Made by a program: the position numbers and the translations under genes
Origin: Lentisphaerae bacterium ADurb.Bin242
Lineage (GTDB): Bacteria > Verrucomicrobiota > Lentisphaeria > Victivallales > UBA1829
DNA length: 64,000 nt
Direction: 5' to 3'
Assembly: GCA_002069785.1 (NCBI GenBank)
Contig: MWCA01000011.1
Location: forward strand, 1 to 64,000
Shown: positions 7,194 to 16,206 of the stretch, one piece after another
Layout: each line of letters begins with the position of its first letter
Position numbering within the stretch: the stretch's first letter is position 1
The notes under the pieces: generated by a model
What the model was told of the DNA's origin: nothing
Seen by the model: only the letters and a program-made list of their open reading frames with translations
Database searches by the model: none

Positions 7194-9557
7194 ATGAAAC
7201 GAATCTGGATCCCGGCAACGCTGTTCATGGCAACCCTGTGCGCGGTACACGCACAAACCCCTTTGTTTAATGAAAAGGAGGCGCTCTGTGTTCTTGTGGA
7301 GGGAGCCGCACCGTCTCCGGCTGAAAAATTCGCAGTCAAGGAACTGGCGGAACATCTCCGGAAGATTTCCGGGAAGGATTTCGCCGTCGTGAAGGAAGGG
7401 GAGGTCCCCGCCGGGAAAAACGGTCTTTATGTCGGGAATACGGTTTTCGCCTCGAAAAACGGGATCGATCCGGCAAAACTGGGACGGGAGGAATGGGTGG
7501 TTCGGAGCATCGGACGGAATCTGGTGCTTTCCGGCGGCGGAACCAGGGGAAGCGCTTACGCGGTTTATGATTTTCTCGAAAGGGAGCTCGGATGCCGCTG
7601 GTTCGACGAGTATAATTCCACCGTGCCGCGGCATCGGAATTTTACGACCGGAAAACTGGACATCCGGCGCAGCCCGGCATTTCGTCTGCGGCAAATTTAC
7701 GATGTCCTGGACTATGCTCCGCGTTCCATTTTGTTCAAGCACCGGAACAAGGGCAGCAACGGCGGCGGAGCGGATTTCGGATTCGGCGGGATTCAGGACC
7801 TTGTGGGAAGTCCGAACGGATGCCACACTTTCTATTTTTATTCCAAAGACTGGCCGAAAGACCGGAAAGAACTGTGGAGCCTGGGGCAAAAGGGGGAACG
7901 TCAGATTGCGGTTACGGCAACAGGTCCGGGACAGCTTTGCATGACAAACCCCGAAACACGCGCAAGGGTGATTGAGCGGATGACACAGTATATCCAGAGC
8001 GACCGGCGGAAAGCGGACCTTCTGAAAAGGCCGTATCCGCTGGTATACGACCTCAGTCCGAACGACAACAGCCAGCCGTGCTGCTGTCCGGAATGCAAAA
8101 AACTGGAAGAAAAACACCAGGCGAAAAGCGGTCCGCTGCTGGATTTCGTCAATTTTGTCGCCGCGGAAATGGAAAAGACATATCCGGAAATTTACATCAG
8201 GACTTTCGCGTATGTGTTCAGCTTGCAGCCGCCCAAAGGAATTGCGCCGCGCCGGAATGTGATCATCAACATTGCGATTCTGGGGAATGAATTCGTGATC
8301 GAAGGCGTCAACCGCGATACGATGAGTCCGCTTTCGTCTCCGACCAATGCGCAGACAAAAGCCACACTGGACAAATGGGGCAAAATCGCTCCGAACCTCG
8401 CCATGTGGGACTACTGGCAGCTGTATACTTCCAATTCGCTGGCAAACAACGTTCATGCGATTCCGCAAAACCTCCGGTACTTCAAACAAATCAACGGAAT
8501 TGACTTCTTCACCGAATGCGGATTCGGCGTGAGAGCTTTTTTCGGGTTGAAACGATACCTCGGCTACAAATTCCTGGATGATTTGTCGCATGATGAAAAC
8601 AAACGGATCGACGACTACATGAAAGGGATGTACGGCAAGGCGGCGCCTTTCATGCGCTCCTACTATAATTACCTGACCGAATGCCAGGTCCGCTTCGGGC
8701 AGCCTCTTGGGAATTTTTCGGTCGAAGCGCTTGAATATATGGATGATGACTTTTTTGTGAAAATCATGTCCCTGTTCGAAAAGGCGCAGACGGCCGCGGC
8801 GGAAGAACCGCCCCTGATCCGTTCCAACCTCCGGCGTGAAAAACTGGCGGTGCTCGATGTCCTGCTTCAGAAATGGAACCCGCTGGGAAAAAAGAGCAGC
8901 CGGAAACTGCCTTTCGACAAGAACGCCCTGATCGCCGAATATGAACAGATCTTCAAGGAAGTGCTTGCATATTATATTCCGCCGGAATTTCCTGCCCATA
9001 TCAGGGAGGATGCGTTGAAAAAGATGCGGAACTCTCTGGATTCCTTCCGGCAGGGTCCCGTGGAAATCCCGAAGGAACTGCAAGGAAAAAAAGTCAGGAT
9101 CGTGCCGCTCAAGACTTTCCAGATCAACAATAACAAGACGGGAAAACGTATTCAGGACCCGGAAGCAAATGGAGGGCTGGCGCTGTGCGTGTACGGCAAA
9201 GACCTGGTGAAAAAGCCCAACCAGAAAATCGAGTTCGGCCTTTACAGTCAGTCCGTCCGGAAGTTTTACGCCCATCAGATCATTCCGGTTGCGCAAATCG
9301 CCGGCGACGAGAAATATCACCTTTACAAGGTCGGCACGCTGGATTTCGCCCAGAAACCCGGACGCGTCGTGGTTTTTGCCTGGCCTTCCTGGTGCCTGGG
9401 ATGTCCGGTGGATACCCAGTTCACCCCGGAAGAATTGAAAAAGAATCCGGTCGTGGATGTTTATATCTCTTTCAAACTTCAGGGAAAAGATTATGTTCCG
9501 GGATCGACCCGGGAAAATGAATTTTGCGTCGATGGGCTTTTTATCGTGGAAAAATAA
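7194..9557 (+). CDS. Secreted DUF4838-family protein, putative glycoside hydrolase
   Basis: A 787-aa protein with an N-terminal signal peptide (MKRIWIPATLFMATLCAVHA). Residues about 30-150 resemble the alpha/beta N-terminal domain found in GH20/GH67-type enzymes. The central region is typical of DUF4838: a SPND block, a CCCPECKKL cysteine cluster, and an IRTFAY stretch. A C-terminal beta-rich region follows. The start at 7194 was chosen because GAGG lies 9 nt upstream; an in-frame ATG at 7179 is possible. It lies 30 bp after the pseudopilin gene and abuts the next gene. No activity is established for DUF4838; an alpha-glucuronidase or hexosaminidase-like role is only suggested by the domain resemblance. 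Confidence 0.82.
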   Translation: MKRIWIPATLFMATLCAVHAQTPLFNEKEALCVLVEGAAPSPAEKFAVKELAEHLRKISGKDFAVVKEGEVPAGKNGLYVGNTVFASKNGIDPAKLGREEWVVRSIGRNLVLSGGGTRGSAYAVYDFLERELGCRWFDEYNSTVPRHRNFTTGKLDIRRSPAFRLRQIYDVLDYAPRSILFKHRNKGSNGGGADFGFGGIQDLVGSPNGCHTFYFYSKDWPKDRKELWSLGQKGERQIAVTATGPGQLCMTNPETRARVIERMTQYIQSDRRKADLLKRPYPLVYDLSPNDNSQPCCCPECKKLEEKHQAKSGPLLDFVNFVAAEMEKTYPEIYIRTFAYVFSLQPPKGIAPRRNVIINIAILGNEFVIEGVNRDTMSPLSSPTNAQTKATLDKWGKIAPNLAMWDYWQLYTSNSLANNVHAIPQNLRYFKQINGIDFFTECGFGVRAFFGLKRYLGYKFLDDLSHDENKRIDDYMKGMYGKAAPFMRSYYNYLTECQVRFGQPLGNFSVEALEYMDDDFFVKIMSLFEKAQTAAAEEPPLIRSNLRREKLAVLDVLLQKWNPLGKKSSRKLPFDKNALIAEYEQIFKEVLAYYIPPEFPAHIREDALKKMRNSLDSFRQGPVEIPKELQGKKVRIVPLKTFQINNNKTGKRIQDPEANGGLALCVYGKDLVKKPNQKIEFGLYSQSVRKFYAHQIIPVAQIAGDEKYHLYKVGTLDFAQKPGRVVVFAWPSWCLGCPVDTQFTPEELKKNPVVDVYISFKLQGKDYVPGSTRENEFCVDGLFIVEK

Positions 9558-11492
9558 ATGATTCATCCGAAATACGGGCTTTTTTATGATTTTCACACCG
9601 ATGTGTGCTGTCCGGACATCGGGACGGAACTGGATGCGGAAAAATTCGCACAATCCGTCACGGAGTGCGGCGCGGATTTCCTGACCATTCACGCCCGGTG
9701 CAACCAGGGGTTCAGCTATTACGACACGGGAATCGGAATCCGTCATCCAGGGCTGAAAAGGGATCTGTTCGGGGAGATTTTGTACGCCTGTAAAAAACGC
9801 GGGATCGCGGTGTCGGCCTACCTGAACGGCGGATTGAGCAACGAAGAAGGGATCGAGCATCCGGACTGGCTACAGATTTCCTCCGACGGGCATATCTACG
9901 CGGAAAACAAAACCAGCCCGTATGTCCGTTCGATGTGCTTCAATTCCCCCTACCGGGAACATCTGAAGGCGATGATCCGCGAAATCGGACGGAAGTATCA
10001 TCCCGACGGCTTTTTCATCGACTGTTTCGGGTTCAGCCACAACTGCGTCTGCCCGACGTGCGTCCGCGAGATGCGTTCGCTCGGATACGATCCCATGAAT
10101 CTGAACGACCTTCGTAAATTCGGTAAATTCATTTCGCTCCGTCTGGCTCGGGAAATCCGGGAAGCCGCCCGCGAAAACGTACCGGAGCCGCTGCTGTATT
10201 TCAACGGGCTTGGCTATGAGGAACAGAAAGGCATCGGCACGTATATCGAGTGCGAATGCCTGCCGACGTCGCCCACGTGGAGCTACGATCATCTGCCTTT
10301 GCTGGGGCGTCATATCCGCGCACTGGGGTATCCGTTCGCCATGAACATGACCGCCCGTTTTTACGACTGGGGCGATTTCGGAAGCATCCGCCGGACGTCC
10401 GGAATCCGGAGCGATTTCTTCCTCGGGCTGGCGCTCGGCCTGCGCCCGAACCTGGGGTCCCACATGCATCCGTCCGGACGATGGGAGGAACGTGTATTCC
10501 GCTGCATCCGGGAGGTCTATTCCGGAATCCGTCCGTTCGAGCCGTATTTCAGCGGGGCGGAACCGGTCGCGGAAGCGGCGGTGGTTTTCACGAAGGACCA
10601 TCTTTATTTTTCCGTAAAGCCGGAAATGCGGGGCGTTGCGAAAATGCTCTCCGAACTCCAGATTCAGTTTGATGTCATTACACCGGCTTCCGGTTTCGAA
10701 AAATACGAACTGCTCATTTTCATGAAGGGATGCGTTTTCACGGAGGAAACGGCTGAAAGGGTACGGCGGCATCTGAACGCCGGAAAAGCGGTCTGGTTCT
10801 GCGTCGACGCCGGGCTGGATTCCAGGAAAGGGACGTTTATAATGGAAAAAGAAACGGGCGTACAATATCGGGGGGCCGGCGACAGCCGCCCGGCCTATTT
10901 CCTCACCGCACCGGAATTCTCGGAAGAATTGTCTTCCATGCCGCGCACCTTTCACGCGGAAGGCGTGTCGGTCGCGGCTCTGGAAGGGACGGAGGTCGCG
11001 GGCGTGCTGGTGCGGCCGTACTGCAACTTTGACTGGGACGGGCTGCGGATGCATTATTACAATCCGCCGGACCGGGTGACGGATGAACCGGCTGTCACGT
11101 TCCGCGGGAAATGCGCGTATTGCACACACGACCTTTTCGGCGGCTATGCCGCCTCCGGCGCGGCGGAGCTCAAGGAGCTGGGCGGCGCCATCCTGAAACG
11201 GCTTCTCCCGTTTCCCGCGGTCCGGCTGAAAAACGCCCCTTCGTTTGTCCGGGCGATGGTTTCCGGACAGTCCGGCGCACAAAGGACGCTGGTATATCTT
11301 CACTCTTTCATCAAAGAGGAAGAAGCGCTCTTCCACGGCGCAACCCTTTGCCTCCGGACGGAACGGACGGTTCAAGACGCATTCATGGCCGGAAGCGGGA
11401 AGAAGCTGGCCTGCCGCCGCAACGGAGCCTATCTCGAGGCGGAGCTGCCGGACGTTTCCGGATTCGATGTTGCGGTATTTTCTTTTGCGTGA
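9558..11492 (+). CDS. Putative glycoside hydrolase, GHL6-like
   Basis: A 644-aa protein without a signal peptide, so probably cytoplasmic. The N-terminal half reads as a (beta/alpha)8 barrel of the hypothetical glycosyl hydrolase 6 (GHL6) / alpha-fucosidase-like type. Visible blocks are FDT-free FLTIHAR, AYLNGGLSNEEG, and PDGFFIDCFGF followed by CVCPTCVREM, a double CXnC pair. From about residue 350 the sequence resembles a beta-galactosidase trimerisation-like domain, followed by a small beta domain. The ATG at 9558 directly follows the stop of the DUF4838 gene with no gap, so translation is probably coupled. The last 64 bp overlap the convergent lactate dehydrogenase gene. The substrate is unknown. 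Confidence 0.7.
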   Translation: MIHPKYGLFYDFHTDVCCPDIGTELDAEKFAQSVTECGADFLTIHARCNQGFSYYDTGIGIRHPGLKRDLFGEILYACKKRGIAVSAYLNGGLSNEEGIEHPDWLQISSDGHIYAENKTSPYVRSMCFNSPYREHLKAMIREIGRKYHPDGFFIDCFGFSHNCVCPTCVREMRSLGYDPMNLNDLRKFGKFISLRLAREIREAARENVPEPLLYFNGLGYEEQKGIGTYIECECLPTSPTWSYDHLPLLGRHIRALGYPFAMNMTARFYDWGDFGSIRRTSGIRSDFFLGLALGLRPNLGSHMHPSGRWEERVFRCIREVYSGIRPFEPYFSGAEPVAEAAVVFTKDHLYFSVKPEMRGVAKMLSELQIQFDVITPASGFEKYELLIFMKGCVFTEETAERVRRHLNAGKAVWFCVDAGLDSRKGTFIMEKETGVQYRGAGDSRPAYFLTAPEFSEELSSMPRTFHAEGVSVAALEGTEVAGVLVRPYCNFDWDGLRMHYYNPPDRVTDEPAVTFRGKCAYCTHDLFGGYAASGAAELKELGGAILKRLLPFPAVRLKNAPSFVRAMVSGQSGAQRTLVYLHSFIKEEEALFHGATLCLRTERTVQDAFMAGSGKKLACRRNGAYLEAELPDVSGFDVAVFSFA

Positions 11493-12520
11493 CAGCAGGG
11501 CCTTGTTCCGTCGCAGTGGAAACAGACGTCGTTGACGAGTTCGCGGCCTTCCTGGAAGTCGCGGATGTTGTCCATCGTGATCTCGGCGATGTTGTTCACG
11601 GCCTCGCGGGTGAAAAACGCCTGATGGGAAGTGATCAGAACATTCGGGAACGTCATCAGACGCGCCAGCACATCGTCGTTGATCCAGCGATCGGAACGGT
11701 CTTCGAAGAAATAGTCGGCTTCCTCCTCGTAGACATCCAGTCCCGCGCCGCCGACTTTGCCGGACTTGAGCGCTTCGATCAGGTCGGAGGTATCGATCAG
11801 TTTTCCACGGCTGGTATTCAGGATAAAGACTCCCGTTTTCATCTGCCCGATGGTGTCGGAACAGATCATGTGGTGGTTTTCCGGAGTCAGCGGACAATGA
11901 AGGGAAATGACGTCGCTTTCCCGGTAGAGGGTTTCGAACGGGACGTATTCCATCTTGAGCTCGGCGGCGGCCTTTTCGTTCGGAAAGGGATCGGAGGCCA
12001 GAATCCGCACGCCGAACCCGCCGAGAATCTGGGCAAACGTCAGGCCGATCTTGCCGGTTCCGATGATTCCGAAGGTCTTGCCGTGAAGGTCGAAGCCCAT
12101 GAATCCGTTGATGGAGAAGTTGTTTTCGCGAATCCGGCAGAAGGCGCGGTGGAGATGGCGGTTCAGGCAAAGAAGAAGGCCGATCGTGTATTCCGCGACC
12201 GCATACGGGGAATATTTCGGGACGCGGACGACTTTCATGCGGTGGCAGGCGGCGGCGAGGTCCACGTTGTTGAATCCGGCGCAGCGCATGGCGATCAGGC
12301 GGACGTTCAGCGCTTCCAGCGTATGAATGGTTTCCGCGCAAAGGTCGTCGTTGACAAACGCGCAGACCGCATCGAACCCCTCCGCCAGCTTCGCGGAGGC
12401 GGGGGTGAGACGCGTTTCAAAGTAGACGATCTCCACATGGTAGCGCTCTTTGATCGCGTCGAAGGAGAGCCGGTCATACGGTTTGGTGTCGAAAAAAGCG
12501 ATTCGAATTTTGTCCTGCAT
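11429..12520 (-). CDS. ldhA: D-lactate dehydrogenase-like 2-hydroxyacid dehydrogenase
   Basis: A cytoplasmic NAD-dependent D-2-hydroxyacid dehydrogenase of 363 aa, expected to reduce pyruvate to D-lactate. The nucleotide-binding motif is GIIGTGKIG. The catalytic trio is recognisable: Arg in NTSRGK, Glu in GLDVYEEE, and His in TSHQAF. The RCAGFNNVDL and AVAEYT blocks are typical of the LdhA branch. AAAGGAG precedes the ATG at 12520. The protein is about 30 residues longer than usual; the extra C-terminus (after CFHC) is encoded over the 3' end of the convergent GHL6 gene, a 64-bp overlap. The role fits fermentation alongside HydE. Another 2-hydroxyacid substrate cannot be excluded. Confidence 0.87.
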   Translation of the reverse strand: MQDKIRIAFFDTKPYDRLSFDAIKERYHVEIVYFETRLTPASAKLAEGFDAVCAFVNDDLCAETIHTLEALNVRLIAMRCAGFNNVDLAAACHRMKVVRVPKYSPYAVAEYTIGLLLCLNRHLHRAFCRIRENNFSINGFMGFDLHGKTFGIIGTGKIGLTFAQILGGFGVRILASDPFPNEKAAAELKMEYVPFETLYRESDVISLHCPLTPENHHMICSDTIGQMKTGVFILNTSRGKLIDTSDLIEALKSGKVGGAGLDVYEEEADYFFEDRSDRWINDDVLARLMTFPNVLITSHQAFFTREAVNNIAEITMDNIRDFQEGRELVNDVCFHCDGTRPCCHAKENTATSNPETSGSSASR

Positions 12521-12592
12521 GAAAAACTCCTTTCAGCTTGCCTTTCCTGCGATGGGGGATTTTCACGGAACAGTTAAAACCGGGGAAAAAAG

Positions 12593-13525
12593 TCAATCCT
12601 CCAGTTTGGTAAGGTCTTCCGGAATGGTTTCCGTGTCGTTTTCGCTCTTGGGGGGACGCTCCTGTTTGAGCTTGTATTTCTCGGGGTACATCACATTGAC
12701 CTCGTCCTTGGAACAGGTGACGGTCCGCCCGGTTTCGTCCATCTGGACCACGACCTTCTGCGTCAGGAGGTTGCGGTCGATGATGCGGCCGCGTCCCTCC
12801 TTGCATTCGCAGCAGTCGCCGCGGCGGGGCATGGTGCGCTCCAGTTCGAGATATCCTTCGTGCTCATATTTCAGACAGCATTTGAGGCGGCCGCAGATTC
12901 CGGAAATGGTGGAGGGCGTGAGGGAAAGGTCCTGCTCCTTGGCCATTTTGACGTTGATGGACGCGAATTCTGTCAGGAAGGAACAGCAGCAGAGCTTCCG
13001 TCCGCAGATGGAGAGGCCGCCGATGATGGCGGTTTCGTCGCGGACGCCGATCTGCCGGAGCTCGATCCGGGTGTTGAGGGCCGTGGAAAGCTGCTTGACC
13101 AGTTCACGGAAGTCGACGCGGCCCTCGGCGCTGAACTGGATCGCCAGCAGCTTATTGTCGAAGGAATAGTGGGCGTTGATGAGTTTCATGGGCAGGTTCA
13201 GCTTTTCGATGAACTGCCCGGCGGTGCGGAGCGCGGACTTGGCGCGCATGAGGTTTTCATTGGCCTTGCTCTGGTCGACCACGGTGGCCTTGCGCTGAAT
13301 CCGCGGAATCTCGGCCTTTTTTTCGGACGGGGGGCCGCTGTGAACCGTCCGGACCTCTTCCTCGGGATTGTAAGGAGTGCGGGAAGCGGCGATCACCTGT
13401 CCGTAGTCCAGAAAGAAATCCTTGCGGATGATGCACCAGTCGCCTGTTTTCAAGGTAAGGGTGTCCTCTCCCCTGGCTTTATATTTGATTCCGTTGTCCA
13501 GTTGTATGTCGTAAAGAAATTCCAT
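12593..13525 (-). CDS. ricT: PSP1-domain iron-sulfur protein RicT (YaaT)
   Basis: A 310-aa cytoplasmic protein with the PSP1 domain. The core carries the family's cysteine pairs: CGRKLCCCSF, then CGRLKCCLKY, then GDCCEC. In Bacillus RicT forms an Fe-S complex with RicA and RicF that helps RNase Y mature mRNAs; no RicA or RicF is visible here. The ATG at 13525 (MEFLYDIQLDNG) was chosen because GGAGAG lies 5 nt upstream and the family homology begins there. The open frame runs far upstream, but that extension is antisense to ftsA. The gene is divergent from ftsA. The charged C-terminal tail (about 280-310) is probably disordered. Confidence 0.87.
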   Translation of the reverse strand: MEFLYDIQLDNGIKYKARGEDTLTLKTGDWCIIRKDFFLDYGQVIAASRTPYNPEEEVRTVHSGPPSEKKAEIPRIQRKATVVDQSKANENLMRAKSALRTAGQFIEKLNLPMKLINAHYSFDNKLLAIQFSAEGRVDFRELVKQLSTALNTRIELRQIGVRDETAIIGGLSICGRKLCCCSFLTEFASINVKMAKEQDLSLTPSTISGICGRLKCCLKYEHEGYLELERTMPRRGDCCECKEGRGRIIDRNLLTQKVVVQMDETGRTVTCSKDEVNVMYPEKYKLKQERPPKSENDTETIPEDLTKLED

Positions 13526-13545
13526 CGATTCTCTCCGTTTCGGAC

Positions 13546-13574
13546 TTGAAAGATTGCGGTTCGTCAGGTAAAAT
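13546..13574 (+). promoter_or_regulatory. Candidate sigma-70-type promoter of the ftsA-ftsZ operon
   Basis: TTGAAA (13546-13551) and TAAAAT (13569-13574) are separated by the optimal 17 bp. Transcription would start near 13581, about 107 nt before ftsA, leaving room for a short leader ORF. Confidence 0.6.
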
Positions 13575-13614
13575 ACACCGGTATGGAAACATTTCAATAG
13601 AGAAGCGGGGAATA

Positions 13615-13701
13615 ATGGGACGTTTTTTGAAGGACTGTTCCCGGAAACGAATCCGGAAACTTTATGCGGCAAGGGAATGGAATCACTATGGCAGCCTATG
13701 A
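13615..13701 (+). CDS. Possible 28-aa leader ORF overlapping ftsA
   Basis: ATG at 13615, preceded by GCGGGGAAT, opens a 28-codon frame (MGRFLKDCSRKRIRK...) that ends with TGA at 13699-13701, inside the first codons of ftsA in another frame. The product would be strongly basic. It lies between a good promoter and ftsA, so it could be a leader peptide whose translation affects ftsA initiation. It could also be chance. No homology is recognised. Confidence 0.2.
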   Translation: MGRFLKDCSRKRIRKLYAAREWNHYGSL

Positions 13702-14959
13702 GAAAAACATGATCACATGCGTGGAGTTCGGGACCCACATGATACGGGCGCTTCACGGAGCGCGGGACAAGGCGGGAAATCCCGTGGTGCTGGGGATCGG
13801 GCAGGTCCCGTCCGAGGGGGCCGTCTGCAAAGGGGAGATCGTGGACTCCCGGGCGGCCGCCTCCGCCATGGCCCGGGCGCTGGACGACGCGGACAAATCC
13901 GCCGGGATCGTCTGCGAGCGGAGAAGCGCCTACAGCATCATCAACGGCGCCTGCGTGAGCTCGCGCCAGGGGGAAGGCAAGGTCATGATCTACGACGAGG
14001 ACCACAAGGTCCGCCGCTCGCACATCAATGAGGCCGTGAACAACGCCCAGAGCCTTTCCCTCCCGCCGGACCAGGTCTACCTGAACTCCTTCGACTCGTT
14101 TTTCATTCTGGATTCGCGCCGCCGGGTCCAGAACCCCGAAGGGCAGACCGCGGCGCGGCTGGACGCGCTCCTCCATATCTTTTCCGCCCACCGGAACGCC
14201 GTCGACTCCATCCGTTCCATTATGCGCGAACTTGGATTCGAGGAAAAAATCCACTGCGTCTTTTCCGCCGTGGCGTCCGCGTACGGCGTTCTCCAGGACG
14301 AGGAAAAACATGCCGGCGTGCTGCTGATCGACATGGGCGCCGGGGTCACCGACTACATCGTGATCCAGGGGGACGGCGTCCTGATGAGCGGCGTCCTGCC
14401 GATCGGAACGGACCATATCGCCAACGACCTTTCCATCGGGCTCGAACTGAGCGTGGACCAGTGCCGGAAGTTCCTGATCGATCCGGCCCTTGCGCGGAAA
14501 ATCGCTTCCGGCGAACCGTTCATCGAAGTGAGCGGGTCCGTGCACGGCACGAAACGGAGAATCCCGGTGGGTTCGTTCGAGCGGATCATGGACTTGCGTC
14601 TCCGCGAAACTTTCTCCATTCTCCGGGAGCGTCTGGACCCGCGCACTTGCGCTCCCCAGACGGAAAAAGGGATCGTCTTCTGCGGCGGAGGCGCACTGAT
14701 TCCGTCCGTGCGGAAAGTGCTGGGCGAGGATATGCGGATGCCGGTCCGCACCGGAATGCCGTTCGGGGTCTCCGGCGCGATGACGGGCCTTGAAAATCCC
14801 TGCCGTTTCGCGGCCCTGCTGGGACTCCTGAAATATGTGGTCGCCTCGGAAACGGATTCCGGCGGCGACGGGATCGGCAAGTTCGGGGACGCCTTGGAAG
14901 GCCTCGGCGAATCCTTCGTCAAAAAGGTGAAAGACATTACAAAGGTGTTCAAAATATGA
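13688..14959 (+). CDS. ftsA: Cell division protein FtsA
   Basis: An actin-like ATPase of 423 aa (E. coli FtsA is 420) that links FtsZ filaments to the membrane. Visible features are the N-terminal phosphate-binding strand (ITCVEFGTH), the SHS2/1C region around residues 75-170, LLIDMGAGVTDYIVI as the second phosphate loop, and FCGGGALIPSV as the adenosine motif. The C-terminal stretch (FGDALEGLGESFVKKVKD...) can form the amphipathic membrane-targeting helix. ATG 13688 was chosen over 13664 because homology begins just after it. The stop overlaps the ftsZ start (ATGA), so the pair is translationally coupled. No ftsQ or mur genes lie upstream, unlike the classical dcw cluster. Confidence 0.88.
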   Translation: MAAYEKNMITCVEFGTHMIRALHGARDKAGNPVVLGIGQVPSEGAVCKGEIVDSRAAASAMARALDDADKSAGIVCERRSAYSIINGACVSSRQGEGKVMIYDEDHKVRRSHINEAVNNAQSLSLPPDQVYLNSFDSFFILDSRRRVQNPEGQTAARLDALLHIFSAHRNAVDSIRSIMRELGFEEKIHCVFSAVASAYGVLQDEEKHAGVLLIDMGAGVTDYIVIQGDGVLMSGVLPIGTDHIANDLSIGLELSVDQCRKFLIDPALARKIASGEPFIEVSGSVHGTKRRIPVGSFERIMDLRLRETFSILRERLDPRTCAPQTEKGIVFCGGGALIPSVRKVLGEDMRMPVRTGMPFGVSGAMTGLENPCRFAALLGLLKYVVASETDSGGDGIGKFGDALEGLGESFVKKVKDITKVFKI

Positions 14960-16206
14960 GCGAAACACAGGAAAAAACCCTTTTTCAGGAACCCGCCGCG
15001 CCCCCGTCCGCGCCGGAACAGGGAAACAAAAAGATTCTGATCGTCGGAATCGGCGGATGCGGCGCCAAAGTCCTGAAAGTCTTTACCGGAATTCCCGGAT
15101 CGAATGCCTTCGATCTCCTGTTGGTGGACACCGACAAGGATTCCATGGTCCTCTGTCCGGGCATTCCGGCCATCCATCCGGAAGCCAACTGGACGACCGG
15201 CTCCGGCCTGGGCTGCGGCGGCGATCCCATGAAAGGGGAACGCGCCATCGCCCGCGAACGCGCCAGGCTGACGCAGTCCATCGGCGGACACGACTTCCTG
15301 GTGGCGGTCGGCGGACTGGGCGGAGGAACCGCAACGGGAGGCGTCCATACCATTGCCAGCGTGGTCAAGAATCTTTCCATCCCCTCCGTTTTCCTTCTGA
15401 CGACCCCGTTCTCCTTCGAGTCCTATACGAAACGGAACAACGCCGAACAGTGCCTGAAAGACCTCCGGAGCGTGACCGAAGCGCTTGTGCCCCTTCCCAA
15501 CGACCTCCTTTTTTCCACCCTTCCGCCGGACACCTCCGTGGAAGACGCTTTTGAAAAGGCCTCCCTCGAGCTGGCGGCTTCCGTCTTCGGCGTGGCGGAA
15601 CTGTTCCGGAGCAAAAAGCTCATCGGCCCCGATTTCGCGGAGTTCTCGGCCACCCTGAAAAAAGGGTGGGCCTCCTGTGCGTTCGGAGTCGGACGCGCCT
15701 CTTCCGACGACGGTCTCGACCGCTGTTCCCTGGCGCTGGAAAGGATGCTCGAATCGCCTTTCCTCGGCGGCATGGACCGTCTCAATTCCAGCAACGCGGT
15801 CATCGTGACCATGACCGGCGGCCCCGACCTCCAGATCGCGGAAATGAAGCGAACCCTTGAAAATATGACGTCTCTGCTTCCCGGCGGCGTCAGGATTTCC
15901 GCCGGAGTAACGATCAATCCGGATTATCATTCCATGGTCCAGGTCAGCACCCTGGCGATCCGCTACGACCCGGTTCAGGAAAACTCCCTGCCGCAGGCCT
16001 CGGTGGATTCGCCGTGGATCTCGCCGCCGGCCCGGTCGGCGACTTCGGAAAAGAGCACGTTCGAGCAGGGATTACTGAATCTCCAGAGCTATTCCAAGGG
16101 GATTTTCGCCAATGTCGCACCTGCGAAATACAAGGACGAAGACCTGGATATCCCGACCTTCCAGCGGCGCGGAATCAGCATCGACAAAGGAAGCACCGGG
16201 AAATGA
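14956..16206 (+). CDS. ftsZ: Divergent FtsZ (tubulin-like GTPase)
   Basis: A 416-aa FtsZ-family protein that should form the division ring. A roughly 20-residue variable N-terminus precedes KILIVGIGGCGAKVL. The tubulin G-box reads GGGTATG (residues 122-128) where GGGTGTG is the rule. The T7 synergy loop reads GPDFAE (224-229) where E. coli has NLDFAD, so the Asn is replaced and the second Asp is Glu; the first catalytic Asp (226) remains. The C-terminal conserved peptide is intact (LDIPTFQRR, about 397-405), the site that binds FtsA. These changes may alter GTP hydrolysis. Start and stop overlap ftsA and the M28 gene by ATGA, so all three are coupled. Whether another FtsZ exists elsewhere is unknown. 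Confidence 0.85.
   Translation: MSETQEKTLFQEPAAPPSAPEQGNKKILIVGIGGCGAKVLKVFTGIPGSNAFDLLLVDTDKDSMVLCPGIPAIHPEANWTTGSGLGCGGDPMKGERAIARERARLTQSIGGHDFLVAVGGLGGGTATGGVHTIASVVKNLSIPSVFLLTTPFSFESYTKRNNAEQCLKDLRSVTEALVPLPNDLLFSTLPPDTSVEDAFEKASLELAASVFGVAELFRSKKLIGPDFAEFSATLKKGWASCAFGVGRASSDDGLDRCSLALERMLESPFLGGMDRLNSSNAVIVTMTGGPDLQIAEMKRTLENMTSLLPGGVRISAGVTINPDYHSMVQVSTLAIRYDPVQENSLPQASVDSPWISPPARSATSEKSTFEQGLLNLQSYSKGIFANVAPAKYKDEDLDIPTFQRRGISIDKGSTGK

Noticed and set aside
7173..9860. Minus-strand open frame of about 895 codons opposite the DUF4838 and GHL6 genes
   Set aside because: Low-complexity, His/Arg/Phe-rich translation typical of an antisense shadow. The plus strand has the signal peptide and family blocks.
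13526..14968. Long N-terminal extension of ricT
   Set aside because: The frame is open across ftsA, but homology and the GGAGAG site place the start at 13525.
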